Shown: in pieces, positions 25,756 to 34,995 of the stretch
Position numbering within the stretch: position 1 is the stretch's first letter
Layout: each line of letters starts with the position of its first letter
Assembly: GCF_001421515.1 (NCBI RefSeq)
Contig: NZ_LMKM01000033.1
Coordinates: 76,950 to 140,949, forward strand
Length of the DNA: 64,000 nt
Direction of reading: 5' to 3'
Origin: Pedobacter sp. Leaf216
GTDB taxonomy: Bacteria; Bacteroidota; Bacteroidia; Sphingobacteriales; Sphingobacteriaceae
Notes under the pieces: model-generated
The model's database searches: none
The model's input: only the letters and a program-made list of their open reading frames with translations
What the model was told of the DNA's origin: nothing
Program-made: the position numbers and the translations under genes

Positions 25756-28668
25756 ATGAGACAAAAGTTTACATTGCTTATAGTGTGTATGCTATGCGGT
25801 ATCTCTCTGAGTATGGCACAGAATATAACTGTAAAAGGTCTGGTAAAAGACAAACAAGGTTTACCATTACCTGGAGTATCTGTAAAAGTGAAAGGAACTA
25901 ACCAGGGTGCTTCCACAACAGACAATGGTGCATACAGCATTAGCGCACCTCAAAATGCGACATTAGAATTTACCTTTATTGGTTACAAAACAATTGAAGA
26001 AGCAGTTAATAACCGTACAACAGTAAACGTAACATTATCTGATGATAACCAACAATTAAATGAGGTGGTGGTAATTGGATATGGTACTACAACCAAGAAA
26101 GATTTAACCACCGCTGTAGTTTCATTATCATCAAAAGATATCGAAAACCAGCCGGTAACCAATCCACTGCAAGCCATTCAAGGTAAAGCTGCTGGTGTGC
26201 AGATCAGTTCACAATCAGGAAAGCCAGGGGCAGGTGTTGCAATTACCATTCGTGGTAATACTTCAATTAATGCATCAAATAGCCCTCTTTATGTAATTGA
26301 TGGTGTTACTTCACGCGATGCAAGTTTTTTAAATCCGACGGATATTGAAAGCTTAACCATTTTAAAAGATGCTTCTGCGGCAGCCATTTATGGATCGAGC
26401 GGTGCAAATGGTGTAATTCTGATCACGACCAAAAAAGGTTCGTCTGATAAAATCCGGGCAACATTTAATGCATTTACAGGTTTTTCTAACCTTTGGCAAA
26501 AACAGGATGTATTAAATAAAGATCAATACATCGCCCTGATGAAAGAACTTGGTTATGATACACAAGGCCTGGGTAATCAAAATACCGATTGGCAAGATTT
26601 AACTTTCGGTACAGGTACTCAAAACAGCTACCAGGCTTCAATTTCAGGCGGAGTTAAAGGTGGTCAATATTCATTATCAACTGGTTATCAACAAGATAAA
26701 GGCGTGGTATCACCAGCTAAATTGGATAAATATACCATCCACTTTAATGGCCAGCAAAACATAACCAAATGGTTAAAGCTAACAGGAAATGCTGCAATTA
26801 CTCAAAGCAACTCAGTAGATGTTAGTGATAATGCCAACGTTGCAAGAGGTGGAACCATTTTATCGGCATTAACTACCCCACCAACCATTGGTATTTATGC
26901 TGCAAACGGAACTTATGCCTTTAACCCTTACAAAGGTGGATCAGAAAACCCTGTTGCCAATGCGATGGCAGCAAAAAATAACAATAGAAATTTTCGTTTC
27001 TTGGGTGCATTTGCTGCTGAAGTAAAATTTACCCAAAACTTTTCATTCAAATCTAGCATTAGCACAAACAATAACGATAACCGTTATGCTTATTTCTTAG
27101 ATCCATATTCTACAGATTATGGCAGAACGCAAAAAGGGATTATCAACTCTAACTTTAGTACCGACCACGTTTGGCTAAATGAAAACATTTTAAACTACAC
27201 CAAAAACTGGGGTAAAAATGCATTTACCGCTACAGGTGGTATGACTTTGCAAGAATCTAAATATTATAAGTTAAATTATAACGAGCAGAATTTCATCGGC
27301 CCTAATGGCGAATTATTAGATCGCGGAACGTCAATTCCAGCACAGCTTCCTACAGCTTCTCAATGGTCTAAACGTTCATATTTAGCCCGCTTAACCTATG
27401 CTTACGACAGCAAATATTTATTCAGCACAAATTTCAGGGCAGATGGTTCATCACGTTTCGGTCCTGAAAATAAATATGGTTATTTTCCTTCGGCATCGGT
27501 TGGATGGAGAATTTCTGGTGAAAATTTCCTAAAAGATGTAAAATCAATCAACGATTTAAAATTAAGGGCAAGCTGGGGTAAGGTAGGTAATGATGAAGGA
27601 ATTGGAGATTATTCATACCTGGAGCTTTACACACCAACTACTCAAGGTTCTTACGTATTTTCTCAATTGCCAAACCCAGGGTTAAAATGGGAAGAAACCA
27701 CACAAACCAATATCGGTTTAGATTTATCAATGTTCAACAGTCGCGTGGTTTTTACTGCTGATGCTTATTTGAAAAAAACAAAAGACCTTTTGATTAACCA
27801 GCCACTACCAAATTCAATAGGATTTGGAAGTATCGCATCTAACGTTGGTGATATGGAAAACAAAGGTTTGGAGTTTGTTTTAACTACTAAAAACTTTGTT
27901 AAAGATAAATTTACATGGACTACCGATATCAACTTTACTTTAAACCGCAATAAAGTAACCAGTTTAGGCGACAAAGTAGGTTCGATTAACTTTGGTGATA
28001 TTTATGAGCGTGATGCAGCAATTAGAGTGGTTCCGGGCCGTCCGCTGGGCAGTTTCTATGGTTATGTTTCAAATGGTGTTAACCCTCAAACCGGAAATAT
28101 TGTTTACCAGGATTTAAACGGTGATGGAACAATTGATGCATCCGACAGAACATTTATCGGCTCTGCACAACCGAAATTTACCTATGGTGTAAACAACACT
28201 TTTACGTATGGCAACTTTGGTTTAAATTTCTTGTTCCAGGGTGTGCAGGGTAACCAAATGTTTAATGCTTCGAGAATGGAACTGGAAGGAATGAACGATT
28301 CGAAAAACCAGTCGGCAGTTGTATTAAACAGATGGACTACTCCAGGACAGATTACCGATGTACCTAAAGCGATAAAAGACAACAGTAGCAATACCTTAAC
28401 ATCCAGCCGTTTTGTAGAGGATGGTTCTTATCTGCGCTTAAAAACAACCACATTATCGTACAATTTTGGCAGCATGGCATTAGGCAAACTTAAAATGAGC
28501 AAATTTATGGTTTATGCCAGTGCTTATAACCTGTTAACCTTTACCAATTATTCAGGTTTCGACCCTGAGGTTAACCAAAACTCTGCAAACGGACCATCAA
28601 TGGGTATCGATTATGGTACTTACCCGCAATCGAGAACTTTCTTATTTGGTGTTAACGTAGGCTTTTAA
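25756..28668 (+). CDS. SusC/RagA-family TonB-linked outer-membrane transporter (locus 1)
   Basis: This 970-residue outer-membrane protein imports oligosaccharides with its SusD lid. It has a signal peptide (to about 21, SMAQN) and a carboxypeptidase-regulatory-like domain ending in LNEVVVIGYGTT, the TonB-box-like segment of the family. The plug contains GKAAGVQISSQSG, ITIRGNTSINASNSPLYVIDG and DASAAAIYGSSGANGVILITTKKG, and is followed by a 22-strand-type barrel. The last residues NVGF end in an aromatic, as required for outer-membrane insertion. The partner susD gene starts 11 bases downstream. Confidence 0.96.
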   Translation: MRQKFTLLIVCMLCGISLSMAQNITVKGLVKDKQGLPLPGVSVKVKGTNQGASTTDNGAYSISAPQNATLEFTFIGYKTIEEAVNNRTTVNVTLSDDNQQLNEVVVIGYGTTTKKDLTTAVVSLSSKDIENQPVTNPLQAIQGKAAGVQISSQSGKPGAGVAITIRGNTSINASNSPLYVIDGVTSRDASFLNPTDIESLTILKDASAAAIYGSSGANGVILITTKKGSSDKIRATFNAFTGFSNLWQKQDVLNKDQYIALMKELGYDTQGLGNQNTDWQDLTFGTGTQNSYQASISGGVKGGQYSLSTGYQQDKGVVSPAKLDKYTIHFNGQQNITKWLKLTGNAAITQSNSVDVSDNANVARGGTILSALTTPPTIGIYAANGTYAFNPYKGGSENPVANAMAAKNNNRNFRFLGAFAAEVKFTQNFSFKSSISTNNNDNRYAYFLDPYSTDYGRTQKGIINSNFSTDHVWLNENILNYTKNWGKNAFTATGGMTLQESKYYKLNYNEQNFIGPNGELLDRGTSIPAQLPTASQWSKRSYLARLTYAYDSKYLFSTNFRADGSSRFGPENKYGYFPSASVGWRISGENFLKDVKSINDLKLRASWGKVGNDEGIGDYSYLELYTPTTQGSYVFSQLPNPGLKWEETTQTNIGLDLSMFNSRVVFTADAYLKKTKDLLINQPLPNSIGFGSIASNVGDMENKGLEFVLTTKNFVKDKFTWTTDINFTLNRNKVTSLGDKVGSINFGDIYERDAAIRVVPGRPLGSFYGYVSNGVNPQTGNIVYQDLNGDGTIDASDRTFIGSAQPKFTYGVNNTFTYGNFGLNFLFQGVQGNQMFNASRMELEGMNDSKNQSAVVLNRWTTPGQITDVPKAIKDNSSNTLTSSRFVEDGSYLRLKTTTLSYNFGSMALGKLKMSKFMVYASAYNLLTFTNYSGFDPEVNQNSANGPSMGIDYGTYPQSRTFLFGVNVGF

Positions 28669-28679
28669 TTCAGACAAAA

Positions 28680-30095
28680 ATGAGACTTAAAATATATTCA
28701 TTAATCGCAGCAGGTACCCTTACCTTGGCATTAAGCAGCTGCAAAAAAGATTTCTTAGATCAAAATCCAATTACGCAGGTTGGTCCTGATGTAGCTTTTG
28801 CTGATGCAGCTGCTGCAGAAAAATTAATTCAGGGTGCTTACGATGGTATGTACAACGATTACCACATCTGGGATTACATGACCAATGGTGACGTAAGATC
28901 AGACAATGCTTATGCTGGTGGAGACAATCCTGCAAACATTCAGTTAGATTTATTTACCGTAATTTCTACCAATGGAAACGTAACAAGGGATTGGAATGCA
29001 TTATACAGTGATATTAAAAACTGTAACCTGATTATAACCAACGTTCCAAATATTGTAGATACCAAACTTGATGTGGGCGACAGAAGAAGACAAATTCTTG
29101 CCGAGGCCAGTATTTTAAGAGCCTACATGTATTTTAACCTGGTAAGAACTTGGGGTTCGGTTCCATTAGTTGTTAAAGTACCTACAACGGATGCCGAATT
29201 TTATCCTGCGAAAGCCAGTGTAGATGCAATTTACGCACAAATTATCAGCGATTTAGAGTATGGCGCAACAAATGCCCGCGCTACTGCCCCAAACAAAGGT
29301 ATTATGACAAAAGGCGTGGCTAATGCTCTACTGGCTAAAGTATATGCAAGCAAACCTACTCCAGATTGGACCAAGGTTAGCACATATTGCGATGCAGTAA
29401 TAAACGGAGGATATAGTTTGGTATCAAACTACGATTTCTTATGGGATTCTAACCACAAAAACAATACTGAAGCCATTTGGGAAATGCAATATGATGGCTA
29501 TGGTGGTTTGCACGGAAACTGGATGCCAAGCGTATTGGTGGGTACCGGATGGAAAAGATTTAATACCCCTACCAACAGCTTATCAAAAGCATTCGATGAT
29601 GCTGGTGATGCTGTGCGTAAAGCCTCTAGCATTAAATTTAACAATGTAGTATCTGAAGGATGGAGTGATTCATATTGGTCAAAAACCAGTTATCCTTACA
29701 TCAATAAATACCGTGCAGACGATAAATCTGACAACTATATTTTAAGATTGGCCGATATCATTCTTTTGAAAGCAGAAGCATTAAATGAATTAAGTGCATC
29801 AGGATGGTCTTCTGCCGCAACTTTAGTTAACCAGGTTCGAAGTCGAGTTAATTTAGGAGCACTAACAGCTACTGATCAGGCATCGATGCGTTTAGCTATC
29901 GAAAACGAACGCCGGTTAGAATTGGCCTTTGAAGGTCACCGTTGGTTTGATTTATTGAGAACAAACAGGGTAATTCCGGTAATGAACGCACAAGTTGATG
30001 GTACAGGTGCAAACCTGAATTACAACATATCTGCTTCAAAATTATACTTCCCAATACCTCAAGATGAGTTAGACAAAAACCCTAACGTACGTTAA
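28680..30095 (+). CDS. SusD/RagB-family surface glycan-binding lipoprotein (locus 1)
   Basis: This 471-residue lipoprotein has the lipobox LALSSCKKDFLDQNP, the standard SusD N-terminus. The RagB/SusD helical core has TPR-like segments including EASILRAYMYFNLVRTWGSVPLV and the C-terminal NERRLELAFEGHRWFDLLRT followed by LYFPIPQDELDKNP. It caps the SusC barrel and binds the incoming glycan at the cell surface. It is translated 11 bases after susC-1 and ends at a terminator, so the pair forms a compact unit. The GH30 gene follows separately. Confidence 0.96.
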   Translation: MRLKIYSLIAAGTLTLALSSCKKDFLDQNPITQVGPDVAFADAAAAEKLIQGAYDGMYNDYHIWDYMTNGDVRSDNAYAGGDNPANIQLDLFTVISTNGNVTRDWNALYSDIKNCNLIITNVPNIVDTKLDVGDRRRQILAEASILRAYMYFNLVRTWGSVPLVVKVPTTDAEFYPAKASVDAIYAQIISDLEYGATNARATAPNKGIMTKGVANALLAKVYASKPTPDWTKVSTYCDAVINGGYSLVSNYDFLWDSNHKNNTEAIWEMQYDGYGGLHGNWMPSVLVGTGWKRFNTPTNSLSKAFDDAGDAVRKASSIKFNNVVSEGWSDSYWSKTSYPYINKYRADDKSDNYILRLADIILLKAEALNELSASGWSSAATLVNQVRSRVNLGALTATDQASMRLAIENERRLELAFEGHRWFDLLRTNRVIPVMNAQVDGTGANLNYNISASKLYFPIPQDELDKNPNVR

Positions 30096-30103
30096 TTTAT
30101 TAA

Positions 30104-30132
30104 AACAGAGGCGGCTACGGTCGCCTTTGTTA
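30104..30132 (+). terminator. rho-independent terminator after susD-1
   Basis: AACAGAGGCGGC pairs with GTCGCCTTTGTT around a TACG tetraloop, 8 bases after the susD-1 stop. The tail is only moderately T-rich. Confidence 0.7.
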
Positions 30133-30356
30133 TAAAATCATTTTTTTAAAAAATAACAGAAGCGGCGAATCGACAATCCTTTATTGTATACAATTGCCAT
30201 CCTGATTTATAGAAAAATCATCAAAGCATTTATACCACATTATTTAATGAATTGGAAAATTGATAATGATGATTTTACTTAAACGATTTTGCTTCTTTTA
30301 ACTACCCTTTTTTTACAATGCGAAATACCTTGAAAACACTAACCAAAACCATAATT

Positions 30357-31805
30357 ATGAAACCTTTTTATAACCTTGGCACTGCGCTGAGCATCTTAAT
30401 TGTTGCTTGTGCATGCAGTAAAAGCCCGGAGGCAGGCAGTGGTACTTCAGAAAACCCACCATCTACCCAGCCCGTTAAAACCGACGTTGCATTTTGGCTA
30501 ACCAAGGGTGATCAGTCGCAACTTTTAAAACAACAAAATGTTTCATTAAACTTTTCAGCAGCAACTAATAATTACCCAACAATCGAAGTTGATCCTGCAA
30601 CCACTTTTCAAAGTATTGATGGCTTTGGCTATACCTTAACTGGCGGAAGCGCAAGCCTAATTAATGCTTTACCAGCCGCAGCACAGGATAAACTGTTAAA
30701 AGAACTTTTTGCAGCCACAAATGATGCCATTGCTGTAAGTTACCTTCGGATCAGCATCGGTGCTTCAGATTTAAGTGCTGTGCCCTTTACTTATAACGAC
30801 CTGGCAGATGGAGAAACGGATGAGACTTTAACAAAATTCTCTATCGCTAAAGAACAGGCAGATTTAATTCCGGTATTAAAAAAGATTGTAGCCATAAACC
30901 CTTCAATAAAATTTTTAGGTTCACCCTGGACTTCCCCAACCTGGATGAAAACAAACAAAAGTTTTATCGGTGGCAGTTTAAAACCAGAATACTACCAAAC
31001 TTATGCGAAATACCTTGTGAAGTACATTCAGGCCATGAAAGCAGAAGGCATTGTAATAGACGCAATAACTCCTCAAAATGAGCCACTTCATCCTGGAAAC
31101 AACCCAAGTATGTACATGACTGCTTTAGATCAGGCAGCATTCATTAAAACTGCTTTGGGACCAATATTTCAAAGCAATGGGATCAAAACAAAAATTATTG
31201 TTTATGATCATAACGCGGATAAACCCGAATATCCAATCACAATTTTGAATGATGCAGAGGCTAAAAAATATGTTGATGGCTCCGCATTCCACCTTTATGC
31301 AGGTCCTATTACTGCGCTTAGCCAGGTGCATGATGCACATCCCGATCGCAATGTTTATTTTACTGAACAATGGGTTGGTGGGCCAGGCAATTTTGCTGAA
31401 GATTTAAAATGGCATGTATCTACCCTCATTGTTGGTGCAACACGTAACTGGAGCCGTAATGTTTTGGAATGGAATTTAGCTGCCGATCAGAATTACAATC
31501 CACATACCGATAAAGGTGGTTGTACAAGCTGTTTAGGTGCAATTACAATTTCGCCCGCAGTAAGCAGAAATGTGGCTTATTATGTAATTGCCCATGCTTC
31601 TAAATTTGTTAAGCCTGGTTCGGTAAGAATTGCCTCAAACATTACCAGTAACCTACAGAATGTTGCTTTTAAAACACCTGAAGGCAAAAATGTACTTATT
31701 GTTTGTAACAACAACAATGCAGAAACAGTTTTTAATATCAAATACAATGGAAAAACAGTAACCAGCAGTTTAGATAAAGGTGCTGTTGGTACTTATGTTT
31801 GGTAA
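30357..31805 (+). CDS. GH30-family glycoside hydrolase lipoprotein (endo-beta-1,6-glucanase or glucosylceramidase-like)
   Basis: The product has 482 residues counted from the preferred ATG at 30357. That start gives a clean lipoprotein signal with the lipobox around IVACACSK. An in-frame ATG at 30318 is an alternative. The (beta/alpha)8 domain carries the acid/base E242 in ITPQNEPLHPG and the nucleophile E337 in VYFTEQWVGGPG, both typical of GH30. The blocks IDGFGYTLTGGSA and SPWTSPTWMKTN are also conserved. A small beta-domain ends the protein. GH30_3 members in other Bacteroidota cut beta-1,6-glucan. Its position after SusC/SusD supports surface or periplasmic beta-glucan breakdown; the subfamily is inference. 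Confidence 0.92.
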   Translation: MKPFYNLGTALSILIVACACSKSPEAGSGTSENPPSTQPVKTDVAFWLTKGDQSQLLKQQNVSLNFSAATNNYPTIEVDPATTFQSIDGFGYTLTGGSASLINALPAAAQDKLLKELFAATNDAIAVSYLRISIGASDLSAVPFTYNDLADGETDETLTKFSIAKEQADLIPVLKKIVAINPSIKFLGSPWTSPTWMKTNKSFIGGSLKPEYYQTYAKYLVKYIQAMKAEGIVIDAITPQNEPLHPGNNPSMYMTALDQAAFIKTALGPIFQSNGIKTKIIVYDHNADKPEYPITILNDAEAKKYVDGSAFHLYAGPITALSQVHDAHPDRNVYFTEQWVGGPGNFAEDLKWHVSTLIVGATRNWSRNVLEWNLAADQNYNPHTDKGGCTSCLGAITISPAVSRNVAYYVIAHASKFVKPGSVRIASNITSNLQNVAFKTPEGKNVLIVCNNNNAETVFNIKYNGKTVTSSLDKGAVGTYVW

Positions 31806-31829
31806 AATTTATAGTTTAATTGTTTAGTC

Positions 31830-31857
31830 AGCCCTGCATTGCGGGGCTTTCTATTTT
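31830..31857 (+). terminator. rho-independent terminator after the GH30 gene
   Basis: AGCCC-T-GCA pairs with TGC-G-GGGCT in the 19-base stem-loop at 31830-31848, followed by TTCTATTTT. Confidence 0.75.
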
Positions 31858-31923
31858 ACAACAATTTTGGCAGGTACTTTGCAGTACACATTAAAATCAA
31901 ATCCATTAAGAAAACCAATCCAA

Positions 31924-32397
31924 ATGAAAAACATCTTTCCACTATTAGGAGTTGCAGCATTATTTATGGCTTCGTGCCAAGGCGGTACAGCAAAAAAAAC
32001 ACAAGCCAAAATAGATTCTACAATTATAACCAATAGCACAGCAAGGCCAGATGCTGTTCAATGCTATAAGTATATTAAAAACCGTGATACAGCTACGCTC
32101 ACGCTTAAAACAGAAGCCAATAAGGTAACAGGTGACTTAGGTTACAACCTATACGAAAAAGATAAAAATGCAGGCACAATTACCGGCTTAATAAAAGGCG
32201 ATACCATTATTGCGAATTATACTTTTCAATCTGAAGGCCAGAAATCAGTTAGAGAGGTTGTTTTTTTGAAGCAGGGCGATCAGTTAAAAGAAGGTTATGG
32301 CGATATACATGAGGTTAATGGAGAAACCAAATACAAGGATTTGAGTAAGCTAAAATTTGATGGCTCGATGGTTTTTGACAAAATAGATTGTAAATAA
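31924..32397 (+). CDS. hypothetical lipoprotein
   Basis: The product has 157 residues. The lipoprotein signal runs MKNIFPLLGVAALFMASCQG, with the lipidated cysteine at residue 18. The mature part begins with a low-complexity K/T/A linker, then has a beta-rich domain with DTATLTLKTEANKVTGDLGYN and GTITGLIKGDTIIANYTFQSEG. This resembles the strand pattern of small Bacteroidota lipoproteins of unknown function. A longer frame from a TTG at 31867 is open, but the signal peptide argues for the ATG. No function is assigned. Confidence 0.7.
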   Translation: MKNIFPLLGVAALFMASCQGGTAKKTQAKIDSTIITNSTARPDAVQCYKYIKNRDTATLTLKTEANKVTGDLGYNLYEKDKNAGTITGLIKGDTIIANYTFQSEGQKSVREVVFLKQGDQLKEGYGDIHEVNGETKYKDLSKLKFDGSMVFDKIDCK

Positions 32398-32420
32398 TAC
32401 ATCGTCTTCAGTCCATAAAT

Positions 32421-32498
32421 CGTCACCTCGACGGCACTGGAGAAATCTTTCAAATAGTTAAAAGATTTCTCCGTTTCGCTGCTTCATTCAAAATGACG
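32421..32498. repeat. imperfect palindromic intergenic element (CGTCA...TGACG)
   Basis: The 78-bp element runs from CGTCACCTCGACGG to AAAATGACG. The inner arms GGAGAAATCTTT (32439-32450) and AAAGATTTCTCC (32461-32472) are perfectly complementary around a 10-base loop; the outer arms pair loosely. It lies between two convergent lipoprotein genes and may double as a terminator. Similar elements are known to me from related Bacteroidota genomes (recollection). Confidence 0.75.
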
Positions 32499-32520
32499 AC
32501 TTTTCTTAGCTTTTATTTAC

Positions 32521-32949
32521 TTATTTACTCACAGCATCCTTTGCTGCAGCGCTCCAATCTTCAGTTAGTTTTAGCACATAATCAGAATATTTCTGTATTT
32601 CATCCGGCTTTAACTTGCTGGCCCAACCCGTAGCTTTATTCGCCCAGGCAGTATATTTATCATTAATTGCTTTAATCTCGGTAGCATTTTTACTTTTTAC
32701 AGCTGCAACGTACTCATCCTTAAGTTTTACATAATCTGCGAGCCCTTTATTTACCTCTTCACTTGAAAAAGTTGGTACACCGGTTTTAACTATTTCAGTT
32801 GTTTTCGTTGTAGTTTTTATAATGGTGTCTCCATTAGCAGAAATTTCGCTTGAATCTTTAGTCGTTTCAGTTTTTTTGGTGCTTTCGCACGAAACCAATG
32901 CCGATGCCAATAAACCTGCGGCAGCAATAGATAAAATTGTGTTTTTCAT
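32521..32949 (-). CDS. hypothetical helical lipoprotein
   Basis: This 142-residue product has lipobox ALVSCESTKK, a threonine/lysine-rich linker of about 35 residues and a helical C-terminal half (EVNKGLADYVKLKDEYVAAV, later DEIQKYSDYVLKLTEDWS). The helical part is amphipathic and may form a short bundle or coiled coil. I do not recognise a characterised family. The gene is monocistronic on the minus strand and convergent with the preceding lipoprotein gene across the palindromic element. Confidence 0.7.
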   Translation of the reverse strand: MKNTILSIAAAGLLASALVSCESTKKTETTKDSSEISANGDTIIKTTTKTTEIVKTGVPTFSSEEVNKGLADYVKLKDEYVAAVKSKNATEIKAINDKYTAWANKATGWASKLKPDEIQKYSDYVLKLTEDWSAAAKDAVSK

Positions 32950-33064
32950 GATTAATTTGGTTTTTTAGTCTGAGATAGACGAAATATGATGCCAAATCAT
33001 AAAAAATCCGGTCAAATAAAAAATATTGTAACCGGATGCGCTCTTTATTAATATGTTTAACGCT

Positions 33065-33751
33065 TTATAAGTCTTCAAAACGCTCCCAAAAACCATCAAC
33101 TGGTAATTTGGCAAAAATATTTACAGGTTCTTTTTTAACAGGATGAATAAACTGTAAACGGCGTGCATGTAAACAAATACTACCTTTTCGGCTTCCGCGA
33201 GGGTAACCGTATTTATTATCGCCCATAATGGGGCAACCCATTGATGATAGCTGCACCCTAATTTGATGCGAACGCCCCGTTAGCGGATCAACCTCTAAAA
33301 GGTAATAATCACCAACTTTGGCCTTTACTTTATAAGAAAGCTCGGCACGCTGACTACCAGTTACCTCTGTATTGTAGTAAGAAACTACATTTTTTTGAGG
33401 GTTTTTAACCAGCCAATGAATTAAAGTTGCAGATTCTTTCTCTGGTTTATTCTTCACTACTGCCCAATAGGTTTTCTTTACCTCCCTGTTTTTAAAAACC
33501 GCATTCATCCGTTCCAACGCCTTACTGGTTTTGGCAAACAAAATCACACCGCTAACAGGGCGATCTAAACGGTGTACAACGCCTAAAAAAGCACCATTTG
33601 GTTTATTGTATTTTTTAGTGATGTACTTTTTTACCTGCTCATCCAACGGCTCATCGCCGGTTTCATCCACCTGTACAATATCACCAGCCAGTTTATTAAT
33701 GGCGATTAAATGATTATCTTCAAAAAGAATGTCGTTATCGGTAATTGGCAT
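33065..33751 (-). CDS. RluA-family pseudouridine synthase
   Basis: This 228-residue cytoplasmic RNA-modifying enzyme has the catalytic aspartate D63 in the RluA motif GVVHRLDRPVSG. The other family motifs are DPLTGRSHQIRVQL and the C-terminal LHARRLQFIHPVKKEP. It lacks an S4 domain, like the short RluA/RluC-D relatives. The substrate (rRNA or tRNA position) cannot be deduced. It lies downstream of panB on the same strand, separated only by a 99-bp inverted-repeat element. Confidence 0.94.
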   Translation of the reverse strand: MPITDNDILFEDNHLIAINKLAGDIVQVDETGDEPLDEQVKKYITKKYNKPNGAFLGVVHRLDRPVSGVILFAKTSKALERMNAVFKNREVKKTYWAVVKNKPEKESATLIHWLVKNPQKNVVSYYNTEVTGSQRAELSYKVKAKVGDYYLLEVDPLTGRSHQIRVQLSSMGCPIMGDNKYGYPRGSRKGSICLHARRLQFIHPVKKEPVNIFAKLPVDGFWERFEDL

Positions 33752-33753
33752 TT

Positions 33754-33852
33754 AACCCCTCCGCCCCTAAAGGGGAACTTAAATTTTAAATATTGATTTA
33801 TTTTTTCAAATATTAACCTCATGTAATAAAGCCCCTTTAGGGGTTTGGGGTT
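33754..33852. repeat. operon-internal CCCC/GGGG inverted-repeat element, copy B
   Basis: The 99-bp element fills the space between the panB stop codon and the pseudouridine synthase start codon. The left end AACCCCTCCGCCCCTAAAGG and right end CCCCTTTAGGGGTTTGGGGT are inverted copies, each with an internal CCCCTAAAGGGG palindrome, around an AT-rich core. TTAA flanks both outer ends. The right end is identical to that of copy A at 17250-17269. Confidence 0.88.
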
Positions 33853-34666
33853 AATACTGTTCTTTTTCGTTCGGGAAATCGTTTCCTTTTACATCACGGA
33901 TATATGCTTGCGCAGCACCCAAAATATCGCCGTATAAATTAATATACTGACGTAAAAAGCGTGGTTTAAATCCTTTAGTTAAACCGATCATGTCGTTAAC
34001 TACCAATACCTGTCCATCACAGGCCTGGCCTGCACCAATACCAATGGTTGGGATATGCAGGCTTTCTGTAACTTCTTTACCTAAAGCAGCCGGAATTTTC
34101 TCTAAAACAATGGCAAAGCAACCTGCAGCCTGTAACGCCAGCACATCAGTTTTCAATTTGTTCGCTTCTTCTTCTTCTTTTGCACGAACAGTATACGTTC
34201 CGAATTTATAAATGGATTGCGGAGTTAAACCCAGGTGGCCCATTACAGGAATCCCGGCAGTAATAATCCGCTGAACAGATTCAATTATTTCTTCGCCACC
34301 TTCCAGTTTCACACCATGAGCTCCAGATTCTTTCATGATTCTGATAGCTGAATTTAATGCTTCTTTAGAGTTCCCCTGGTATGATCCGAAAGGAAGATCC
34401 ACCACAACAAAAGCACGCTTAACTGCCCTAATTACAGATGCAGCATGGTAAATCATTTGATCCAGCGTAATTGGCAAGGTAGTTTCATGACCAGCCATTA
34501 CGTTAGAAGCAGAATCGCCAACCAATAAAACGTCCAATCCTGCATCATCTAAAATAGTAGCCATCGAATAATCGTAAGCTGTTAACATAGATATTTTTTC
34601 ACCACGTTGTTTCATTTCTTGTAAAATGTGTGTGGTGATGCGTTTGATTTCTTTATGTACCGACAT
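33851..34666 (-). CDS. panB: 3-methyl-2-oxobutanoate hydroxymethyltransferase (ketopantoate hydroxymethyltransferase)
   Basis: This 271-residue TIM-barrel enzyme transfers a hydroxymethyl group from methylene-tetrahydrofolate to 2-oxoisovalerate in pantothenate/CoA synthesis. Conserved blocks are [39 protein letters not shown] (first metal aspartate), [22 protein letters not shown] and the C-terminal [18 protein letters not shown]. The length is normal. Other pan genes are not adjacent. The pseudouridine synthase gene follows across the repeat element. Confidence 0.97.
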   Translation of the reverse strand: MSVHKEIKRITTHILQEMKQRGEKISMLTAYDYSMATILDDAGLDVLLVGDSASNVMAGHETTLPITLDQMIYHAASVIRAVKRAFVVVDLPFGSYQGNSKEALNSAIRIMKESGAHGVKLEGGEEIIESVQRIITAGIPVMGHLGLTPQSIYKFGTYTVRAKEEEEANKLKTDVLALQAAGCFAIVLEKIPAALGKEVTESLHIPTIGIGAGQACDGQVLVVNDMIGLTKGFKPRFLRQYINLYGDILGAAQAYIRDVKGNDFPNEKEQY

Positions 34667-34685
34667 GGGATTTGTTTTGTGTTGC

Positions 34686-34693
34686 CAAAAGTA
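34686..34693 (-). promoter_or_regulatory. -7 promoter element of panB
   Basis: On the minus strand this reads TACTTTTG, matching TAnnTTTG, 19 bases upstream of the panB start codon. Confidence 0.45.
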
Positions 34694-34861
34694 TTGTTTT
34701 TTCTTTAATTAAGCCGAAACACCAAAGGTAAAACACCAAAGCAATCTCAAACTAAAATCATTTTTTATCCAAATTGTGTTTCATCGCTTTCAGCATTGGT
34801 ATCTGAGCTTTTTTGCTCAACCTTATTTCACTTTTCTCTTTACATTTCCAATCTAAACGCC

Positions 34862-34869
34862 TATCTTTG
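34862..34869 (+). promoter_or_regulatory. -7 promoter element of carA
   Basis: TATCTTTG matches TAnnTTTG. It implies a transcript start near 34876 and a leader of about 110 bases before carA. Confidence 0.4.
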
Positions 34870-34878
34870 TACCCCGAA

Positions 34879-34995
34879 ATGGAAGGGATATATTCATCTT
34901 TTTTTGCATCCAGCAAAAACGGCTTTAATGCCGGAAGCCATTCTTTTTTCAACTCTTTTTTAAATCAAAATCCATATTGTAATCACTATGACTAA
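34879..34995 (+). CDS. possible 38-codon leader ORF overlapping the carA start
   Basis: An ATG at 34879, just after the predicted carA transcript start, opens a frame of 38 codons rich in Ser, Phe and Asn. It ends at a TAA (34993-34995) 7 bases inside carA, so the two overlap. Such an overlap would allow translational coupling or leader control. The product resembles no known peptide, and the frame could be chance. Low confidence. Confidence 0.2.
   Translation: MEGIYSSFFASSKNGFNAGSHSFFNSFLNQNPYCNHYD

Larger units (their letters stand above)
34667..34987. other. divergent spacer between panB and carA
   Basis: No firm gene is seen in these 321 bases. It holds the panB -7 element on the minus strand, a fragment with ACACCAAAGG words, the carA -7 element at 34862-34869, and a short open frame of 38 codons running into carA. 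An open frame of 64 codons also exists on the minus strand at 34758-34952, with a lysine-rich product, but nothing supports it. Confidence 0.45.

Noticed and set aside
30318-30356. Extra N-terminal segment of the GH30 protein from the upstream ATG
   Set aside because: It would place 13 polar residues before a well-formed lipoprotein signal; the ATG at 30357 fits better, though the longer form cannot be excluded.
34758-34952. Minus-strand frame of 64 codons between panB and carA with a lysine-rich product
   Set aside because: No recognised motif and no promoter or ribosome-binding site; it overlaps the region with the carA promoter. It could be real but nothing supports it.
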